From NCBI RefSeq assembly GCF_022835675.1, contig NZ_BQUT01000005.1, positions 929,571 to 993,570 on the forward strand: 64,000 bases of DNA. Reading direction: 5' to 3'. Below are positions 44,672 to 53,740 of the stretch, piece after piece. Both the position numbers and the translations under genes were made by a program. Every line of letters starts with the position of its first letter. Within the stretch, counting starts at the first letter, position 1. The DNA comes from Companilactobacillus sp. RD055328 (GTDB taxonomy: Bacteria; Bacillota; Bacilli; Lactobacillales; Lactobacillaceae). A model generated the notes under the pieces. The model did no database searches. It had not been told where the DNA came from and worked only from the letters and a program-made list of their open reading frames with translations.

Positions 44672-44696
44672 TGAATAAAATTCAAAAAAAGGTGAA
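44672..44696 (+). promoter_or_regulatory. Candidate FucR (DeoR) operator, copy 1
   Basis: TGAAT-AAA-ATTCA followed by GTGAA at 44692-44696. The same composite motif recurs at 45460. It overlaps the ribosome binding site of the DeoR gene, so binding would give autoregulation, and it sits in the shared fucA control region. Confidence 0.6.
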
Positions 44697-44700
44697 CAAT

Positions 44701-45456
44701 ATGGAATTAAATGAAAGACTGAATGTAATAATTAATATCCTTAAAAGAAAAAAACATATTAGTATTAAGGAATTGCAAAAATTAACTTATGAGAGTGAGT
44801 CAACTTTAAGAAGAGATTTAATAAAGTTAGAATCTGATAATAAAATTATTAGATCTTCAGGCCGTGTAGAATTGGCAAAAAACAATATAACAGAATTTGG
44901 TTATGATATTAGGAAAAGCAATCAATGTGATCAAAAAAAATATATATCGGAAATAGCCAATGACTTTATAGGAAATGGACAGGCGTTGTTTATTGATTCT
45001 AGTACTACTGCATCGTATTTAGATCGGTATATAAAAGAAAAAAAACAGATAGTAGTTGTCACAAATGGTATTCATATCGCTTCTTCCCTAAATCTAAGCA
45101 AAAATGTAAGGACCTTTTTACCGGGGGGGTTTTTAAAACATTCTTCTGGTTCAATTGTTGGTTCAACGAGCGAAGCGTTTTTTAAAGAGTTTAAAGCGGA
45201 TATAGCTTTCGTTTCGTGTGAGGCAATTGATATAAACGGCATATATATGGCAAGTGACAATCAATCGAGCGTAAAAAAACAAATGTTAAAAAATGCAGAG
45301 CAAAACATTTTATTAGTAGACAGCTCTAAGTTTATGATGAAAAACTTTTATGTATTAAGTGACTTTTCGAATATTAATGTCGTCATTACAGATAAAAAAC
45401 CACCACAAGCAATTATTGAGAGGTTGGAAGATATGAATATTGAATTACTATACTAG
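44701..45456 (+). CDS. fucR: DeoR-family regulator of fucose catabolism
   Basis: A 251-residue DeoR protein. The helix-turn-helix at residues about 20-40 reads ISIKELQKLTYESESTLRRDL; the sugar-phosphate domain follows, with DSSTTASYLDRYI near 89 and LVDSSKFMMKNFYVLSDFS near 208. The usual effector would be L-fuculose-1-P or a later phosphate. It lies between fucA and fucI and is flanked by two copies of a probable operator. The ATG at 44701 follows AAGGTG; an open frame ten codons further up is not used. Confidence 0.87.
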   Translation: MELNERLNVIINILKRKKHISIKELQKLTYESESTLRRDLIKLESDNKIIRSSGRVELAKNNITEFGYDIRKSNQCDQKKYISEIANDFIGNGQALFIDSSTTASYLDRYIKEKKQIVVVTNGIHIASSLNLSKNVRTFLPGGFLKHSSGSIVGSTSEAFFKEFKADIAFVSCEAIDINGIYMASDNQSSVKKQMLKNAEQNILLVDSSKFMMKNFYVLSDFSNINVVITDKKPPQAIIERLEDMNIELLY

Positions 45457-45459
45457 ATT

Positions 45460-45483
45460 TGAATGAAATTCAAAAAACGTGAA
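45460..45483 (+). promoter_or_regulatory. Candidate FucR (DeoR) operator, copy 2
   Basis: TGAAT-GAA-ATTCA followed by GTGAA at 45479-45483, near-identical to copy 1 over about 24 bases. It is 80 bases upstream of fucI and would repress the fucI-fucK-porter-fucU operon. Confidence 0.6.
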
Positions 45484-45522
45484 TACTATTTTCTTTGCTG
45501 TGAAATCAAACTAATATAAGTT

Positions 45523-45537
45523 ATGAAAACGCTTAAT
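45523..45537 (+). promoter_or_regulatory. cre-like site upstream of fucI
   Basis: ATGAAAACGCTTAAT matches the cre consensus apart from the C at position 14, like the fucA copy. It lies 26 bases before the fucI start. Confidence 0.5.
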
Positions 45538-45563
45538 ATTTTATTTTACCCGGAGGTAGAAAA

Positions 45564-47351
45564 ATGTTAGATATGAAATTTCCAAAGATAGGTATTCGCC
45601 CAACTATAGATGGTAGAAGAAATGGAATTAGAGAATCATTGGAAGACCAGACGATGCAAATGGCAAAATCTGCAGCTAAGTTAATTGAATCGACACTAAA
45701 ATATCCAGATGGAACTCCAGTTCAAACTGTAATTGCAGATAGAACTATTGGTGGTGTCAGAGAAGCGGCAGAGGCAAAAGAGAAATTTGATAAAGAGAAT
45801 GTTTGTGGAACTTTGACTGTTACTCCTTGTTGGTGCTACGGAAGTGAAACAATGGATATGACAAAGGATATTCCACATGCTATTTGGGGATTTAACGGAA
45901 CTGAAAGACCTGGAGCAGTGTATCTTGCAGCAGTTTTAGCAGCACATACACAAAAAGGAATTCCAGCCTTTGGAATATATGGTAACGATGTACAAGACGG
46001 GGATGACACAGAGATTCCTGAAGATGTTAAAGAAAAAATTATTCGTTATGCAAAATCAGCATTAGCAGTTGGAATTATGAAGAATAAAGCATATTTGTCA
46101 GTGGGTAGTGTGGCTATGGGGATTGGTGGATCTATCGTTGATTCCAATTTCTTTGAAGACTATCTAGGTATGAGAAATGAGTATGTTGATATGAGTGAAA
46201 TTGTTCGTCGTTGGGACGAGACAATTTATGACGAGAAAGAATTTAAAGAAGCGTTAGATTGGGCTCATAAAAATACCCCTATTGGGCCTGATATTTACAA
46301 TGAAGATAATCCTGAAAAATTCACGGATGAACAAAAAGAAGAACAATTAAAAAATGCTGTTAAGATGACAATCATTATGCGTGACTTGATGGAAGGTAAC
46401 CCAGAATTAGAAAAATTGGGGTTCAAAGAAGAGTCTGAAGGACATTACGCATTAGCTGCTGGATTCCAAGGGCAAAGACAATGGACAGACCATTTTCCTA
46501 ACGGAGACTACATGGAAGCTATTTTGAATTCTCAGTATGATTGGAAAGGGATACATGCACCTAGTATTCTCGCAACTGAGAATGATAGTTTAAACGGGGC
46601 AACTATGTTATTTAATTATTTGCTAACCAATACTCCACAGATTTTTGCGGATGTTCGTACATATTGGAGTGCAGATGCAGTTAAAAGAGTGACAGGGACA
46701 AAATTAGAAGGTAAGTTAGCAAATGGATTCTTACATCTTTCAAATTCTGGTGCCCAAACAGTTGATGCAACAGGTAAAGAAAAGATAAATGGAAAACCGG
46801 GGATTAAACCATTCTATGAATTAAATCAAGAAGAAGCACAAGCCAATCTAGATAATACACGTTGGATTCCAGCTAACATTGGTTATTTTAGAGGTGGTGG
46901 TTTCTCCAGTAACTACGTAACAGAAGGCGGAAAAGATGGAATGCCAGTAACTATGGCAAGAATAAACTTAGTGAAAGATCAAGGGCCTGTCCTCCAAATA
47001 GCTGAAGGATATGCAGTTGATTTGCCAGAAAATGTATTTAATGCTGTGAATGATAGAACTGACCCAGGGTGGCCATCAACATTCTTTGTTCCAACGCTAA
47101 CCGGTAAAGGATCGTTCAAATCGGTTTATGATGTTATGAATAACTGGGGAGCAAATCATGGAGCTATTAGTTATGGGCATATTGGAGCTGACCTAATTAC
47201 CCTAGCTTCAATATTAAGAATTCCGGTTAATATGCATAATGTTAAAGAAGAAAGAATTTTTAGACCAAAAACATGGTCATCATTTGGAACTGAGGATTTA
47301 GAATCTACAGATTATAGAGCATGCAGTACATTAGGACCTCTATATAAATAA
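45564..47351 (+). CDS. fucI: L-fucose isomerase
   Basis: A 595-residue enzyme, the same length as E. coli FucI (591). It begins [21 protein letters not shown], has [13 protein letters not shown] near residue 92 and [29 protein letters not shown] near 531-559, which contains a metal-site histidine. It converts L-fucose to L-fuculose (and may accept D-arabinose) using Mn2+. A strong GGAGG precedes the ATG. It is the first gene of the operon fucI-fucK-porter-fucU and has a FucR operator and a cre-like site upstream. Confidence 0.96.
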   Translation: MLDMKFPKIGIRPTIDGRRNGIRESLEDQTMQMAKSAAKLIESTLKYPDGTPVQTVIADRTIGGVREAAEAKEKFDKENVCGTLTVTPCWCYGSETMDMTKDIPHAIWGFNGTERPGAVYLAAVLAAHTQKGIPAFGIYGNDVQDGDDTEIPEDVKEKIIRYAKSALAVGIMKNKAYLSVGSVAMGIGGSIVDSNFFEDYLGMRNEYVDMSEIVRRWDETIYDEKEFKEALDWAHKNTPIGPDIYNEDNPEKFTDEQKEEQLKNAVKMTIIMRDLMEGNPELEKLGFKEESEGHYALAAGFQGQRQWTDHFPNGDYMEAILNSQYDWKGIHAPSILATENDSLNGATMLFNYLLTNTPQIFADVRTYWSADAVKRVTGTKLEGKLANGFLHLSNSGAQTVDATGKEKINGKPGIKPFYELNQEEAQANLDNTRWIPANIGYFRGGGFSSNYVTEGGKDGMPVTMARINLVKDQGPVLQIAEGYAVDLPENVFNAVNDRTDPGWPSTFFVPTLTGKGSFKSVYDVMNNWGANHGAISYGHIGADLITLASILRIPVNMHNVKEERIFRPKTWSSFGTEDLESTDYRACSTLGPLYK

Positions 47352-47365
47352 AAGGGGATATGAAT

Positions 47366-48844
47366 ATGAAATCAATAAATGTAATTGCTATTGATTTAGG
47401 TGCAAGCTCAGGGAGAGTAGTTTCTGGATCTTATAATGGGTCAGAAATTAAAGTTAAAGAACAGTTTAGATTTTCTAATCAACCAATTGAAATAAATGGT
47501 TCATTATTTTGGGATTATTTAAAAATATTTCAAGAAATAAAATATGGATTATCGTTAGCAAAAAATGGTTTAGGCGCAATCTCAAGTATGAGCGTTGATA
47601 CTTGGGGAGTAGATTACGGGCTTCTTGATAAAAACGGAGATTTATTAACTACACCACATAGCTATAGAGATGCGAGGGTGGATAAATTTTCAACAAAATT
47701 ATCAAGCCAAATAAACGATTTAAATTTGTATAAAGAGACTGGAACAATTCCAGCTTTCATTAACACGATTTTACAACTTTATTCAGATTTACAAATACAT
47801 CCGTATTTAGAAAAAGAAATTTCTAAAGTGCTCTTTATGCCTGACTTAATTGAGTATTTCTTCAGTGGGGTTGCAGTTAACGAGTTCACGATTAGTTCTA
47901 CAAGTGGATTATTAAATGCAAAGACTAGGAAATTCGATAGAAATTTGATGGATAAATTAGGAATGAAGGAGAAGTGGTTTTCGGAACCATTTGTTGGTGG
48001 GAAAGTTTTAGGTAATATTTCTCCTAAAATTGTTGATGAAGTTAAACTAAATAGTGATATTAAAATAATTAGTGGAGTTGGACACGACACAGCTGCGGCA
48101 ATTCGTGCTATCCCAGGCTACTATCTTAATCAAGAAAATAGTTTATTTATAAGTTGCGGTACATGGTCAATAATTGGGGCAATAACAGATGGCGTTATTA
48201 CTAGTGAAAAAGCATTCCGACAAAATCTTACTAATGAGGGATGTTTTGATGGAAAAAATAGGCTCTTAAAAAACGTTACTGGACTTTGGATTTTACAAGA
48301 GCTACAAAAAGAATGGTCTTACGGTGGTGAAATGGTCACCTATCCCAAAATGGTAGAAGAAGCACAGGTCTCAAATTCATTGAATAGTTTTATAGATGTT
48401 GATGATGAGTCATTTGCAACACCTAACAACATGTCTAAAAAAGTAATTGACTATTTAGAAAACACTAAACAAAAAATTCCATCAACAAGAGGAGAGTTGA
48501 TTTTAGTCGTAATAGAGAGCCTAGCACTTAAATATATGCAGGTAGTTGAAAGTATTGAAGAAGTTACAGGAAAAACATTTGGTTCTATCAATATGATTGG
48601 TGGAGGTATTCAAAATGAAATGTTGGTGCAACTTACGGCTAATTTTACAGGTAAATCAGTGAGTGCGGGTCCTATTGAGTCAAGTGTTATTGGAAATTTG
48701 ATAACACAGTTACAGATTCTTGGTGATATAGAACAAGAACAAATACCTAGTTTGCTTGTAAATTCTTTTGATATTAAAACGATTAAGCCACAAAAAGAAA
48801 TCGATCGTGAAAAATACAATAAGTTTTTAAGTGTAACTAAGTAA
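47366..48844 (+). CDS. fucK: L-fuculokinase (FGGY family, rhamnulokinase-like)
   Basis: A 492-residue sugar kinase. The N-terminal phosphate motif is IDLGASSGRVV near residue 8, followed by MSVDTWGVDYGLLD near 74 and HSYRDAR near 98. GGGIQNEML near 414 is the adenosine motif. In sequence style it is closer to RhaB than to E. coli FucK, but the neighbours fucI, fucU and fucA point to L-fuculose as substrate. I prefer the ATG at 47366 because GGGG is eight bases upstream; an ATG two codons earlier is too close to it. Confidence 0.87.
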   Translation: MKSINVIAIDLGASSGRVVSGSYNGSEIKVKEQFRFSNQPIEINGSLFWDYLKIFQEIKYGLSLAKNGLGAISSMSVDTWGVDYGLLDKNGDLLTTPHSYRDARVDKFSTKLSSQINDLNLYKETGTIPAFINTILQLYSDLQIHPYLEKEISKVLFMPDLIEYFFSGVAVNEFTISSTSGLLNAKTRKFDRNLMDKLGMKEKWFSEPFVGGKVLGNISPKIVDEVKLNSDIKIISGVGHDTAAAIRAIPGYYLNQENSLFISCGTWSIIGAITDGVITSEKAFRQNLTNEGCFDGKNRLLKNVTGLWILQELQKEWSYGGEMVTYPKMVEEAQVSNSLNSFIDVDDESFATPNNMSKKVIDYLENTKQKIPSTRGELILVVIESLALKYMQVVESIEEVTGKTFGSINMIGGGIQNEMLVQLTANFTGKSVSAGPIESSVIGNLITQLQILGDIEQEQIPSLLVNSFDIKTIKPQKEIDREKYNKFLSVTK

Positions 48845-48872
48845 AATTTGATCTTTGAAGGAGTTTGGATTA

Positions 48873-50216
48873 ATGGAAAACAAGATTGAAATACATAAAA
48901 CAGCACCAATTGTTTACTTGTTTGCTATTTTGGGAGGATTCGCTGGATTACTATATGGCTATGACTCAGGAGCTATTTCACTGGCATTGCCCTCAATTAC
49001 CAAACAATTTGGATTAGATGCTGGTCAAAGGGGAATGGTAGTTAGTTTTCTTTTATTTGGTGCATTGCCGTCAATTGTTGTATTTACAGCACTTGAGAAA
49101 AAAATTGAACGTAGAAATGTTTTAATTCTAGGTGGAATAATTTTTATTGCTGGTAGTATTTTGTCGGCGATATCAAATTCTACAGCTATCTTGATGTTTT
49201 CAAGACTTGTACTAGGGGTTGCAGCAGGAATAGCAAATATGTATGGACTGATTTATTTATCTGAATTAGCTCCAGCACATATAAGAGGACTTATGTCTTC
49301 GTTATATCAATTAAGTGTAAATGTTGGAATTTTATGCGCATATGCTGTAGGAGCTTATAATTTACCGACAGATGATTGGCGTTGGACTTTAGGGCTTGGA
49401 GTAGTACCAGCTGCAATATTTACAATTGGAATGATGGTAAGTCCTCAGAGTCCTCGGTGGTTGATTCGAGATGGAAGAATTCAAAAAGCACGTGAAATTT
49501 TAATAAAAACAAGAACATCTAAAGATGAAGTTGAAGCAGAAATCACTGATATCAATAATGGTTTGAAAAATCAAGAGGCGGGATTGAAAGAGTTATTTGG
49601 TAAATTTAGACCCGCTATGATGATGTTATTCGTATTAACTTTCTTACAAGTGTTCACGGGAATTAATGCGGCTGTATATTATGCGCCAGAGATTTTTCAT
49701 AATTTAGGAATGCCGAATGCTAGTATAATTGCCGACTTTGGTGTCGGGATTGCGTTAGTTGTGTCAACATTAATTTCGTTACCTTTTATAGATAGAATGG
49801 GACGAAAAAAATTATTAGAAATTAGTTTAGCAGGGCAAGCACTTCCAGCGATTGTGTTATGTATATGGTCTAATAATGCAACGATTGCTATTATTGCAAT
49901 CTTCTTATATGTGTTTATGTTTGGTTTTGGTTTAGGACCAGTATTTTGGTCATATGTACCTGAAATATTACCTCTTAAAGCAAGAGCTATGGGAATGGGT
50001 GTGATTACATTTACACAATATTTATTAAATGCGATTCTCTCATTAATATTCCCGATTGTTCTTGAAAAAATTGGTATTAATGTTTTCTATATTTTTGCTT
50101 TCTTATCATTAGTGGGGGCATGGTATATTCGTAAATTTGTTCTAGAGACTAAAGGAAGGTCTTTAGAAGATATTGAGAGGTATTGGATAGAAAAGGCGGA
50201 CAAGAAAAATGCTTAA
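48873..50216 (+). CDS. MFS sugar porter, probable L-fucose:H+ symporter
   Basis: A 447-residue transporter with 12 membrane segments of the sugar porter family (PF00083-like), not the FucP family. It has GLLYGYDSGAISLAL near residue 26, SPQSPRWLIRDGR near 193 (PESPRWL motif), RMGRKKL near 307 and the C-terminal ETKGRSLEDIE. The start at 48873 follows GAAGGAG by nine bases. Placement between fucK and fucU suggests free L-fucose uptake. The substrate is inferred from neighbours only. Its 3' end overlaps fucU by eight bases. Confidence 0.85.
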   Translation: MENKIEIHKTAPIVYLFAILGGFAGLLYGYDSGAISLALPSITKQFGLDAGQRGMVVSFLLFGALPSIVVFTALEKKIERRNVLILGGIIFIAGSILSAISNSTAILMFSRLVLGVAAGIANMYGLIYLSELAPAHIRGLMSSLYQLSVNVGILCAYAVGAYNLPTDDWRWTLGLGVVPAAIFTIGMMVSPQSPRWLIRDGRIQKAREILIKTRTSKDEVEAEITDINNGLKNQEAGLKELFGKFRPAMMMLFVLTFLQVFTGINAAVYYAPEIFHNLGMPNASIIADFGVGIALVVSTLISLPFIDRMGRKKLLEISLAGQALPAIVLCIWSNNATIAIIAIFLYVFMFGFGLGPVFWSYVPEILPLKARAMGMGVITFTQYLLNAILSLIFPIVLEKIGINVFYIFAFLSLVGAWYIRKFVLETKGRSLEDIERYWIEKADKKNA

Positions 50217-50634
50217 TAAAATTCCTAAAATATTATCATCAGATATAGTGAAGTTTCTCATGGAAATGGGACATGGTGATGAAGTCCTGATTTGTGATGC
50301 TAATTATCCAGCTAATACAAATAATAATACAGTTATACATGCAGATGGAATTGATTCTACAACCCTTTTGAGAGCTATTTTAGAGTTAATGCCACTGGAT
50401 AATTATTCGGAATATCAAGGAATACTTATGGAAGTAGTTCCGGGTGATCCTTCTGAGCCCGAAGTTTGGACAGAATATAAAAGTGAAATAGATACAGTAT
50501 TTCCGGGTGCTGAGATTAAATTAATAGAGAGGCAAGAGTTTTATGAATACTCAAGAAATTGCTTAGGTATTATACAATCAGGTGAAGAAAGATTATATGG
50601 TAATTTAATTATTAAAAAAGGTGTTGTAAAGTAA
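50209..50634 (+). CDS. fucU: L-fucose mutarotase
   Basis: A 141-residue RbsD/FucU protein. The catalytic histidine is His22 in FLMEMGHGDEVLICDANYPA, and the C-terminus YGNLIIKKG matches FucU. It speeds interconversion of alpha- and beta-L-fucose so that the isomerase gets the right anomer. Translation is coupled to the porter gene by an eight-base overlap. A terminator follows the stop codon and closes the operon. Confidence 0.93.
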   Translation: MLNKIPKILSSDIVKFLMEMGHGDEVLICDANYPANTNNNTVIHADGIDSTTLLRAILELMPLDNYSEYQGILMEVVPGDPSEPEVWTEYKSEIDTVFPGAEIKLIERQEFYEYSRNCLGIIQSGEERLYGNLIIKKGVVK

Positions 50635-50664
50635 AAAACACGACCAAATGTGGTCGTGTTTTTG
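50634..50664 (+). terminator. Terminator of the fucI operon
   Basis: AAAACACGACCA and TGGTCGTGTTTT pair around a four-base loop, then a T run. It is strong and ends the fuc genes. Confidence 0.93.
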
Positions 50665-50739
50665 TTATTTATTACTAATCATATATAATAGTGGGGACTT
50701 TTAAGAAAAAGTATTAATTGAAGCTTGGTGGGGGATTAA

Positions 50740-53592
50740 ATGGGAATTTCAGATGATATAAGTAACTCAGTTCTTGCTGGATTTATTGATAATCAAAAAT
50801 ATGATTCACAAACTGAATTTGCACCAAAATTGTTAATTAATTCAAAATCAGAAAAAGTTAAGACACATATTGAAGAAGAACTAACAACTTGTGTGGGATT
50901 TACATTTGCCGTGGCCTTTATATCAGAGGCAATAGTAACTGACCTAAAAGTGAAATTTGCTGACCTTGTTAAAAGGGGTGTAAAAGGAAGAATACTTACT
51001 TCAACATATTTAGGTTTTAATAAGCCAAAAGTTTTCCAAGAACTAATGAAAATTCCCAACATTGAAGTTAGAGTCCTAAAACAGAGCGCCGACTTCCATG
51101 CCAAAGGATACCTGTTTGATAAAAAGGGTTATCAATCACTTATTATCGGTAGCTCCAATTTAACGAGTGGAGCATTAGTTAAGAATTATGAGTGGAATTT
51201 ACGACTTACATCAATGGATAATTCTGACTTAACTAAACAAGTTTCTGATCAAATTAATCAACAATGGGAACAAGCTAGACCACTAACTAGCAATTGGATA
51301 GAACAATATACGAAGTATTATGTAGATAAAACAACCTCTATTCCAACATTTGTAGAAGATAGTATAGATCAAACAGCAGAAAAAGAAATCGTGCCTAATT
51401 CTATGCAATTAGAGGCTCTTAATTCACTTCAAAAAATACGTGAAGATAACAAAAGCAAAGCATTAATAATATCTGCTACGGGAACTGGAAAAACTTATCT
51501 AGGAGCTTTTGATGTTAAGCAAGCTAATCCGCAGAGATTCTTATTTATAGTGCATCGTGAACAAATTCTTAACAAAGCTTTAGACAGTTTTCATAAAGTA
51601 ATTGGTGGGTCGTTAGATGATTACGGTATTTTGTCTGGTAATTCAAAAGATGTAGATAAGAAATACCTATTTGCTACTATTCAATCAATTTCAAAAGAAG
51701 ATAATTTGAAAGAATTTGATCGACAAGAATTCGATTATATTTTAATAGATGAAGCCCATAAATCAGGAGCTGATAGTTATCGCCGAGTGGTTGATTATTT
51801 TGAGCCTGAGTTTTTACTGGGAATGACCGCAACTCCTGAAAGAACCGACGATTTTAATATTTATCAATTATTTGATTACAATATTGCTTATGAAATCCGT
51901 CTGCAAAGTGCGATTGAAGAGGATATGCTTAGTCAATTTCATTATATTGGAGTTACAGATTATGAATATAATGGTGAAGAAATTAATGAGCTGACAGAAT
52001 TGAAGAACTTGGTTTCTGAAGAAAGAATGAACTATGTTGAACAGCAAATTAATTATTATGGACACTCTGGCAGCCAAACTTCGGGATTAATTTTTTGTAG
52101 TCGAAAAGATGAAGCTAAAGAAATAGCTGTAATTATGAATAATCATGGATATAAAGCTGTTGCACTTACAAATGAAGATTCGATTTCTGTACGTGAGGCT
52201 ACTATTAAAAGGTTCGAACAGGGTGATCTAGAATATATTGTTACTGTCGATATTTTTAATGAGGGTATTGATATTCCTAGAGTTAATCAGATAATTATGC
52301 TGAGAAACACGCAATCTAGCATTGTGTTTATCCAACAATTAGGACGAGGTTTACGGAAGTATAAAGGGAAAGAATTCGTTACAATTATTGACTTCATTGG
52401 TAACTATAAGAACAATTATTTAATTCCAATTGCACTAACTGGAGATAAATCACGCAACAAGAATAGTCTTCGCAGTAAATTGGCAACTAATCAGTTAATA
52501 GGATTATCCGCGATTAATTTTAGCGAGATTGCTAAACAAAAAATATATGACTCTATCAATAGTGTTAATCTTACGGCGTTTAAGCAGTTACGAGATGAAT
52601 ACTATATTCTAAAAGATAAGCTTGGCAGAATTCCAAATCTGTCTGACTTTTTATTATGGGGCTCAATAGATCCACAGGTGATTGTTGATAAATATAATAA
52701 TTACTATGGTTTTCTCCGTGCAGTAAAAGAAAATATTTATGTCAAAATTGAAGATGAAGTGTTTCTTAACTTGATATCGAAAGAATTCATGAATGGAAAA
52801 AGAGTACATGAACTGCTTCTCTTACAGAAATTGTTCAAAAATAATGGTAGATATAGCAAAAATATTTTTATAGAAGATCTTAAAAATTATGGGACTTATA
52901 CGGATGGTTTAACAATTACTTCATATGAGAATAATCTGAACTTATCGTATTTTAGTGAATCTGATCAGAATAAGTATGGTTCAACTGAATATGTGGACAT
53001 TAAAGATGATAATTATGTTCTTGACGAAGGTTTATTGAATAAAGAAGATTTTGTTAAAGATTTGATTATGGATGTAATTGAAATAGGATTAGAAAAATCG
53101 AAATCATATAAGAGCTCTGATAAGTTAACGATAGGTATGAAATATACTCGTAGAGATGTTAATCGATTACTTGGATGGGACCGTGAAAAATCATCATCAA
53201 TTTATGGATATAAGCAAGATTCAAACACTTGTCCAATATTTGTGACTTATAAGAAATCGGACAAGATAGTGGGTAAAGCTAAGTACGATAATACTTTTTA
53301 CAACGCTTCGATAATGAAATGGTTCACTAGAGCGCCAAGAAAACTAAATTCTAAAGAAGTGAGATCAATAGTCGACGGAAATAAGGCAGGCACGATGGAG
53401 ATGTTTGTATTTATTAAAAAAAGCGACGATGAAGGAACTGATTTTTACTGCTTAGGTAATGCTGATATTATTCAAGAATCAGTTGAACAAACTACAATGC
53501 CAATAAAAGGTATCCAAAAAGATATCGTAGCGATGAATTTAAAATTACGAACTCCGATGGATTATAGTTTGTACTTAAATATCATAGGATAG
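50740..53592 (+). CDS. PLD-like / DEAH helicase / DUF3427 protein
   Basis: A 950-residue protein. Residues about 30-190 form a PLD-type nuclease-like domain with SADFHAKGYLFD and IGSSNLTSG (one HxK...D and a following GSxN motif). A superfamily II helicase follows: ATGTGKTYLG near residue 247, IDEAHKSG near 337, GMTATPERTD near 364 and QQLGRGLRKYKGKEF near 530. The C-terminal 300 residues match the DUF3427 type. Similar proteins are often found near defence or repair genes, but the function is not established. It stands alone, with terminators on both sides. Confidence 0.88.
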   Translation: MGISDDISNSVLAGFIDNQKYDSQTEFAPKLLINSKSEKVKTHIEEELTTCVGFTFAVAFISEAIVTDLKVKFADLVKRGVKGRILTSTYLGFNKPKVFQELMKIPNIEVRVLKQSADFHAKGYLFDKKGYQSLIIGSSNLTSGALVKNYEWNLRLTSMDNSDLTKQVSDQINQQWEQARPLTSNWIEQYTKYYVDKTTSIPTFVEDSIDQTAEKEIVPNSMQLEALNSLQKIREDNKSKALIISATGTGKTYLGAFDVKQANPQRFLFIVHREQILNKALDSFHKVIGGSLDDYGILSGNSKDVDKKYLFATIQSISKEDNLKEFDRQEFDYILIDEAHKSGADSYRRVVDYFEPEFLLGMTATPERTDDFNIYQLFDYNIAYEIRLQSAIEEDMLSQFHYIGVTDYEYNGEEINELTELKNLVSEERMNYVEQQINYYGHSGSQTSGLIFCSRKDEAKEIAVIMNNHGYKAVALTNEDSISVREATIKRFEQGDLEYIVTVDIFNEGIDIPRVNQIIMLRNTQSSIVFIQQLGRGLRKYKGKEFVTIIDFIGNYKNNYLIPIALTGDKSRNKNSLRSKLATNQLIGLSAINFSEIAKQKIYDSINSVNLTAFKQLRDEYYILKDKLGRIPNLSDFLLWGSIDPQVIVDKYNNYYGFLRAVKENIYVKIEDEVFLNLISKEFMNGKRVHELLLLQKLFKNNGRYSKNIFIEDLKNYGTYTDGLTITSYENNLNLSYFSESDQNKYGSTEYVDIKDDNYVLDEGLLNKEDFVKDLIMDVIEIGLEKSKSYKSSDKLTIGMKYTRRDVNRLLGWDREKSSSIYGYKQDSNTCPIFVTYKKSDKIVGKAKYDNTFYNASIMKWFTRAPRKLNSKEVRSIVDGNKAGTMEMFVFIKKSDDEGTDFYCLGNADIIQESVEQTTMPIKGIQKDIVAMNLKLRTPMDYSLYLNIIG

Positions 53593-53601
53593 TAAAGATT
53601 T

Positions 53602-53636
53602 AAAAGAGAACAAGTGTATGCTTGCTCTCTTTTTTC
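53602..53636 (+). terminator. Terminator after the PLD-helicase gene
   Basis: AAAAGAG-CAAG and CTTG-CTCTTTT pair, with a two-base internal bulge on each side and a six-base loop, followed by TTTTTT. It ends the helicase transcript. Confidence 0.8.
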
Positions 53637-53699
53637 TTAGCTTGGTATCCTTTCTCATCCCTTGAATTTCACCCCAAAATCAGATACTATTAATAGAGT

Positions 53700-53720
53700 G
53701 TGAAACACAAAAATGTTTCA
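53700..53720. promoter_or_regulatory. Inverted repeat of parS-like half-sites before rsmG
   Basis: GTGAAACA at 53700-53707 and TGTTTCA at 53714-53720 are separated by six bases. Each equals a half of parS (TGTTTCAC-GTGAAACA), but in the opposite order. It lies 20 bases upstream of rsmG-noc-soj-parB, in the promoter region. Confidence 0.45.
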
Positions 53721-53740
53721 TAAATTAGGTTAGGTGAACA

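Noticed and set aside
50740-53592. Multi-gene defence island around the PLD-helicase
   Set aside because: Neighbours are fucose catabolism and housekeeping origin genes; no methylase, nuclease or other defence gene is adjacent.
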